From NCBI GenBank assembly GCA_946538445.1, contig CAMNGO010000075.1, positions 1-8,948 on the forward strand: DNA of 8,948 nt, written 5' to 3'. Made by a program: the position numbers and the translations under genes. Shown here one piece after another: positions 5,944 to 8,948 of this stretch (its first letter is position 1; every line of letters starts with the position of its first letter). This DNA comes from an uncultured Lachnospiraceae bacterium. Its GTDB lineage: Bacteria; Bacillota; Clostridia; Lachnospirales; Lachnospiraceae. The notes beneath the pieces are model-generated. The model searched no databases. It was not told the DNA's origin and worked only from the letters and a program-made list of their open reading frames with translations.

Positions 5944-6155
5944 ATTTCCCGGATTACGCTTTCTGCGCAGTCTTCATTATAGATATTCAGTAACAGGGGT
6001 CTTGAGATATCAAGGCTGAAGATCCCCATGATGGATTTGGCGTTCACATAGGTGGCGCCGGATATGAGTTCAAAGCGTCCTTGATAACCATTCAGAATAT
6101 GTACCAAAGACTGGATCTTTGAAAGTGAGTCAATGTATACGGATTGCGTGATCAT
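5922..6155 (-). CDS. HPr-fold protein without the PTS active-site histidine (Crh-like)
   Basis: A 77-residue protein. Residues 36-44 (Y-VNAKSIMG) and the following IFSLD match the HPr/Crh region around the regulatory Ser46; VNAKSIMG is identical to my recollection of Bacillus Crh. The conserved serine here is Ser41. The catalytic loop of HPr (G-I-H15-A-R17-P) is absent: the corresponding stretch reads DSLSKIQSL (9-17), and the N-terminal part is about five residues shorter. It therefore should not carry PTS phosphate on histidine. If HPr kinase recognises Ser41, the protein could act as a regulatory partner of CcpA, as Crh does, but this is inference; Clostridia encode many small HPr-domain proteins of unknown role. 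A strong GGAGGT lies 8 nt before the ATG, the gene has its own promoter (6179-6207), and it ends in its own terminator. Confidence 0.85.
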   Translation of the reverse strand: MITQSVYIDSLSKIQSLVHILNGYQGRFELISGATYVNAKSIMGIFSLDISRPLLLNIYNEDCAESVIREIADYVAH

Positions 6156-6178
6156 ATAGTTTACCTCCGATTTCCTGT

Positions 6179-6207
6179 ATCATAATACATTGACCGCGCA
6201 AAATCAA
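6179..6207 (-). promoter_or_regulatory. Sigma-A promoter of the HPr-like gene
   Basis: Minus strand: TTGATT (6207-6202), a 17-nt spacer and TATGAT (6184-6179), about 24 nt before the start codon. The predicted leader is very short and holds only the ribosome site. Confidence 0.7.
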
Positions 6208-6407
6208 TTCGCAAAATGTCATGAAAAAATCAGGGTTTCAGCCCGTTTTTATACTTAATATTATTGATTTGGAGAAAATGGAAAATAAAAATGAACAAAG
6301 AATGGACTGCGGGGATTCACGGCTTGATTCATTATTTCCATATAGGAATATGAGGAAATCGTTCAAAAGAATAGCTTGTAAGCCCTGAACTTGGACGGGC
6401 CGGGATA
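6208..6407. other. Divergent intergenic core, no convincing gene
   Basis: AT-rich DNA between the two divergent promoters. An imperfect dyad at 6334-6359 (ATTTCC-ATAT, AGGA loop, ATAT-ga-GGAAAT) lies about 50 nt upstream of the beta-helix promoter and could be a regulator site. A 36-codon reading frame at 6278-6388 has GGAG only 3 nt before its ATG and no good promoter, so it is not called a gene. No riboswitch or tRNA was recognised. Confidence 0.5.
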
Positions 6408-6436
6408 TTGAAAGTTGCTGGTTTATATACTATAAT
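6408..6436 (+). promoter_or_regulatory. Sigma-A promoter of the beta-helix / HAD unit
   Basis: TTGAAA (6408-6413), a 17-nt spacer and a perfect TATAAT (6431-6436). Transcription would start near 6443, leaving a leader of about 48 nt that ends in AAGGAG (6477-6482), 8 nt before the ATG at 6491. Confidence 0.85.
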
Positions 6437-6490
6437 CTAGCTATATTGAATGAATGATATAACAATATTGCAGTAAAAGGAGAGACATCT

Positions 6491-7927
6491 ATGAAAGGAT
6501 ATGAACCGGGATCTCGATTAATGAAATCCCTCCCCCTGCTGATTCTGCTGATGGCATTTTTCTTGTTACCACTTCGTCTCCACGCAGCGGAAAGGGTGGT
6601 CACACCAAATCAGGTTAGCATGATCAATGATCTTCTTGAGAAGGGAGTCAGCGTGAAGCTGATGGCCGGTGAAATCTACAGGATCGATGGGATCATGGCC
6701 CGCAGCAACACTTACATCGATGCGACAGGAGCCACCATTTACGTGGACAGTAGTTTCATTTACAGCACCTGTGATATCTATCACGCGGACAGTGCCTACA
6801 GCAGACTAAAGAATTTCACCGTCAAGGGAGGTACCTGGAAGTCCTATGATGCGTCCGGTATTCCCATCTCGGGTATCAAGATTGCCTACGGGGACCAGCT
6901 GACATTTGATGGTCTCACCATGGAGTGCTGCAATTATAATACCCATTCCATGGAGCTTGTTGCCTGCTCCAATGTAACCATTAAGAACTGTGTCATCAGA
7001 GGGATGGGAACTCCCCTTACCAATTCCGTGGAGGAGCAGATCCAGCTGGATATCGCATCAACGACGGCAAATGTGCCCTGGCTGCCGGATTCTCTTCTTA
7101 CCGGAGCGACCTGTCATAACGTTAAGATCCTGAATAATACAGTGACCGGCTGCAGGGCGGTATGCGCCAACTTTACCAAGGCAAGGTTTGGAGGCAACTG
7201 CCATACCAATATCCAGGTGGAGGGGAACAGGCTGGTGGGCCTGAATGCGGAAGCACTGGCCCTTTTCAATACCACAACCGCCACAGTCAGAAACAACAGC
7301 TGTATATCCTATGGTAGAAAGGGCAATTCATCCCTGGCCTCGGATGCATATTATTCCGGATGCCACATCAGGCTGCAGCGGGAGATCAGCACCGGGGATG
7401 CCTACAATTACCGGAATATTATCATTTCCGGAAATACCTTTAAGGGGGAGCAGTTCGGATTGCGAATCGGAACTACCGATAAGAACGGTTTCCGCTCCAT
7501 CCAGGTGACCGGAAACCGGATGTTTGCTGCCACAGGCTTCGAAGGGGCCTATCGCTATGATTCCATCCTCCAACCGGTGATCAGCGACTCCGGGAATATC
7601 AGATATATACAGGGAGTATCCTATTTCTCCGGCAATGCGGGAGCTACCCCTGCCAAGATGATCACTTCTCTGAAGGTGAAAGCCCCCAGGAAGAAGGTAA
7701 AGGCAGGCAAGAAACTGAAATTAAAAGTTGTCTTTAATCCTTCCGGCGCTTCCATCAGGAAAGTGATCTGGAAGGTCAGCAACCCCAAATATGCCACCAT
7801 ATCCAAGACAGGAACACTGAAGACAAAGAAGGCCGGAAGGAATAAGAAGATCAAGGTGTGGGCTATCGCCCTGGACGGTTCCGGCAAGGTATCCAAGAAA
7901 ATCAAGATCAAGATCACCAAGAAATGA
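6491..7927 (+). CDS. Secreted right-handed beta-helix protein with C-terminal Big_2-like domain
   Basis: A 478-residue exported protein. A signal peptide is clear: basic start, hydrophobic core about 13-27, likely cleavage after A32 or A33. Residues about 70-380 form a pectate-lyase-like parallel beta-helix with repeats such as NVTIKNCVIRG (161-171), NVKILNNTVTGC (210-221), NIQVEGNRLVG (240-250), TATVRNNSCIS, NIIISGNTFKG and SIQVTGNRMF. EEQIQLDIAS (181-190) resembles a conserved strand in many clostridial beta-helix proteins. Residues about 390-478 form a very lysine-rich Ig-like Big_2-type domain (WKVSNPKYATISKTGTLKTKKAG). The fold is shared by polysaccharide lyases, epimerases and adhesins; I cannot assign a substrate or catalytic residues. 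The basic end domain may hold the protein to anionic wall polymers; no LPxTG motif is present. Start fixed by AAGGAG 8 nt upstream; Met11 is a weaker alternative. A HAD phosphatase gene follows after 37 nt. Confidence 0.92.
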   Translation: MKGYEPGSRLMKSLPLLILLMAFFLLPLRLHAAERVVTPNQVSMINDLLEKGVSVKLMAGEIYRIDGIMARSNTYIDATGATIYVDSSFIYSTCDIYHADSAYSRLKNFTVKGGTWKSYDASGIPISGIKIAYGDQLTFDGLTMECCNYNTHSMELVACSNVTIKNCVIRGMGTPLTNSVEEQIQLDIASTTANVPWLPDSLLTGATCHNVKILNNTVTGCRAVCANFTKARFGGNCHTNIQVEGNRLVGLNAEALALFNTTTATVRNNSCISYGRKGNSSLASDAYYSGCHIRLQREISTGDAYNYRNIIISGNTFKGEQFGLRIGTTDKNGFRSIQVTGNRMFAATGFEGAYRYDSILQPVISDSGNIRYIQGVSYFSGNAGATPAKMITSLKVKAPRKKVKAGKKLKLKVVFNPSGASIRKVIWKVSNPKYATISKTGTLKTKKAGRNKKIKVWAIALDGSGKVSKKIKIKITKK

Positions 7928-7964
7928 TGCCCGGTCAAAGGCAAAGATAAAAGAGGTAGAATCC

Positions 7965-8690
7965 ATGAGAAAAAGACTGGTTGTGTTTGATCTGGATGGG
8001 ACGTTAGCTCCCATCGGTCAGGGTATGTCACAGGAAAATATCGATCTGTTAAAAAAGATCTCGGAAAAGGGTATGAAGATTGCCATCTGTTCCGGAAAGC
8101 CCACCTATTATCTGTGCGGTTTTGTCCGTCAGATGGGGATACCGGATATGATCATGCTGGGGGAGAACGGAGCGGTGATCCAGTTTGGAATCAATCTGCC
8201 GCCTCAGATCTACTGTACCCTTCCCTATGAGCGGAGCGTGAAATCCGCCCTTCGCCAGATTGAGGAGGACATCGGGGAGATGCTTCCTGATATCTGGTTC
8301 CAGCCCAATTCCGTCGGCGTGACCCCCTTCCCCAGAAATGAGGAAGAGTTTCAGAAGATTGAAGATTACATGAAGGAACATGAAGAACTGATGGAGGGAA
8401 TCGAGACCTTCCGCCATGTGGACAGCGTGGATTTTGTTCCCAGCGGCCTGACCAAATATGACGGCCTGCAGAAGCTGACCCAGATGACGGGAATCATGGC
8501 GGATGAGATGATTGCCGTGGGCGATGGCGTCAACGATGCACCTATGTTCCGATATGCAGGTCTTTCCCTGGGGATTCAGCTGCCGGAGGAAGACATGGCA
8601 GACCGGAACTTCGCTTCCATCACAGAGGCTATGGAATATATTCTTTCCATGTTGCAGGACCAGGAAGAAGAATCCGGGAACCCGGATTGA
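7965..8690 (+). CDS. HAD-superfamily (type IIB, Cof-like) phosphatase
   Basis: A 241-residue cytoplasmic Mg2+-dependent phosphatase, substrate unknown. All four HAD motifs are present: motif I DLDGT with nucleophile Asp9 and acid/base Asp11; motif II Ser43 in AICSGKP; motif III Lys164 in GLTKYDGL; motif IV GDGVNDAPM (186-194) with the metal-binding Asp187 and Asp191. The cap between motifs II and III (about 78-160) is the alpha/beta C2 type of Cof and sugar-phosphatase relatives, and the length is a little short for that group (often 260-280). Sugar phosphates or a phosphorylated cofactor are the usual substrates in the family. AGAGGT at 7952-7957 lies 7 nt before the ATG. No promoter is visible in the 37-nt gap, so it is likely read from the beta-helix promoter; a shared function is not evident. 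The acidic tail after about 230 is low-complexity. Confidence 0.94.
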   Translation: MRKRLVVFDLDGTLAPIGQGMSQENIDLLKKISEKGMKIAICSGKPTYYLCGFVRQMGIPDMIMLGENGAVIQFGINLPPQIYCTLPYERSVKSALRQIEEDIGEMLPDIWFQPNSVGVTPFPRNEEEFQKIEDYMKEHEELMEGIETFRHVDSVDFVPSGLTKYDGLQKLTQMTGIMADEMIAVGDGVNDAPMFRYAGLSLGIQLPEEDMADRNFASITEAMEYILSMLQDQEEESGNPD

Positions 8691-8716
8691 TAAAGATAGA
8701 TATGAAATAAATAGAT

Positions 8717-8769
8717 AAAGACTTCGGATTTCTTTTCCTATGTGGGAAGAAATCCGGAGTCTTTTTTTA
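8717..8769. terminator. Bidirectional terminator between the HAD gene and asnA
   Basis: An 18-bp stem pairs 8717-8734 with 8747-8764 (one G-T position), with a 12-nt loop. Seven T end the plus-strand reading (8762-8768), so it terminates the HAD unit strongly. On the minus strand the following bases are only moderately T-rich (CTTTATCTATTT), so it should also end asnA with lower efficiency. Confidence 0.9.
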
Positions 8770-8797
8770 TTTACATTTCTTTAATTACATATACGGA

Positions 8798-8948
8798 TTA
8801 CAGGAGATGAATCCCGTGTTCTTTGGCTTCTTCCCGAACCCGGTCAGGCCATACGGAACACTGAATCTCCCCGATATGAGCCTTGCGGAGGAAGAACATA
8901 CAGATGCGGGACTGGCCGATACCGCCGCCGATGGTATAGGGGAGCCTT
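8798..8948 (-). CDS. asnA: Aspartate-ammonia ligase (asparagine synthetase A), C-terminal end only
   Basis: The last 49 residues and stop codon of a gene cut by the window edge; the full protein is normally about 330-340 residues. The read stretch includes LPYTIGGGIGQSR followed by CMFFLRKAHIGEIQ and VWP. The GGGIGQSR segment is the class-II-aaRS-like motif 3 of AsnA, whose arginine contacts ATP. The enzyme makes asparagine from aspartate and ammonia with ATP giving AMP and pyrophosphate, in the cytoplasm. The normal C-terminal end here suggests an intact gene. It is convergent to the HAD gene and shares its terminator. Confidence 0.93.
   Translation of the reverse strand, partial: RLPYTIGGGIGQSRICMFFLRKAHIGEIQCSVWPDRVREEAKEHGIHLL

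Noticed and set aside
6229..6250. GGG-tttcag-CCC followed by TTTTT as a terminator
   Set aside because: The stem is only 3-4 bp, and no plus-strand gene ends nearby.
6208..6407. Riboswitch in the divergent intergenic region
   Set aside because: The segment lies upstream of the predicted starts on both strands, and no known aptamer core (for example a GEMM-like pattern) was recognised.
7621..8031. Minus-strand reading frame (136 codons) across the end of the beta-helix gene
   Set aside because: It is hydrophobic only because it is antisense to lysine-rich codons (AAG/AAA read as Leu/Phe), and it overlaps two well-supported genes.

Overview
The window looks like chromosomal DNA of a low-to-mid GC Gram-positive anaerobe of the Clostridia, most likely a Lachnospiraceae-type gut or rumen bacterium. 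The reasons are strong AGGAGG-type ribosome sites, sigma-A promoters, intrinsic terminators with U-tracts, a CIRCE-type heat-shock operator, a lysine-rich Big_2-like domain on a secreted protein, an HPr/Crh-like protein and an AsnA-type asparagine synthetase. This is inference from style and families; no taxonomic marker gene is present.

Layout. (1) 24-2934, plus strand: a polytopic membrane protein with a GT-C-like layout, followed after 1 nt by a single-pass membrane protein with three extracytoplasmic SH3-like repeats, closed by a strong terminator at 2968-3000. (2) 3047-5184, plus strand: a heat-shock unit. A sigma-A promoter is overlapped by a half-degenerate CIRCE operator and drives two tandem Hsp20 genes. 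After a weak terminator-like hairpin comes a zinc-finger-less DnaJ/CbpA-type co-chaperone. (3) 5197-5289: a 93-nt hairpin with perfect 20-bp arms between convergent genes, acting at least as a bidirectional terminator. (4) 5304-6155, minus strand: a cyclophilin peptidyl-prolyl isomerase and, upstream of it, a 77-residue HPr-fold protein that keeps the Ser46 region but lacks the catalytic His15 region, as Crh does. The terminator of the HPr-like gene overlaps the likely cyclophilin promoter. (5) 6156-6490: a divergent intergenic region with one good promoter facing each way. (6) 6491-8690, plus strand: a secreted right-handed beta-helix protein with a C-terminal Big_2-like domain, then a HAD-IIB phosphatase, closed by a bidirectional terminator. 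(7) 8798-8948, minus strand: the C-terminal end of asnA, cut by the window edge.

How the genes fit together. The clear functional block is protein quality control: two small heat-shock holdases and a J-protein under one heat-inducible promoter, with a proline isomerase convergent to them. The flanking transcription units concern the cell envelope. No mobile element, CRISPR array, tRNA or rRNA was seen. I found no clear undescribed multi-gene system. The most original signals are the overlapping operator/promoter/dyad at the hsp20 promoter, the 93-nt hairpin, and the Crh-like HPr paralogue.
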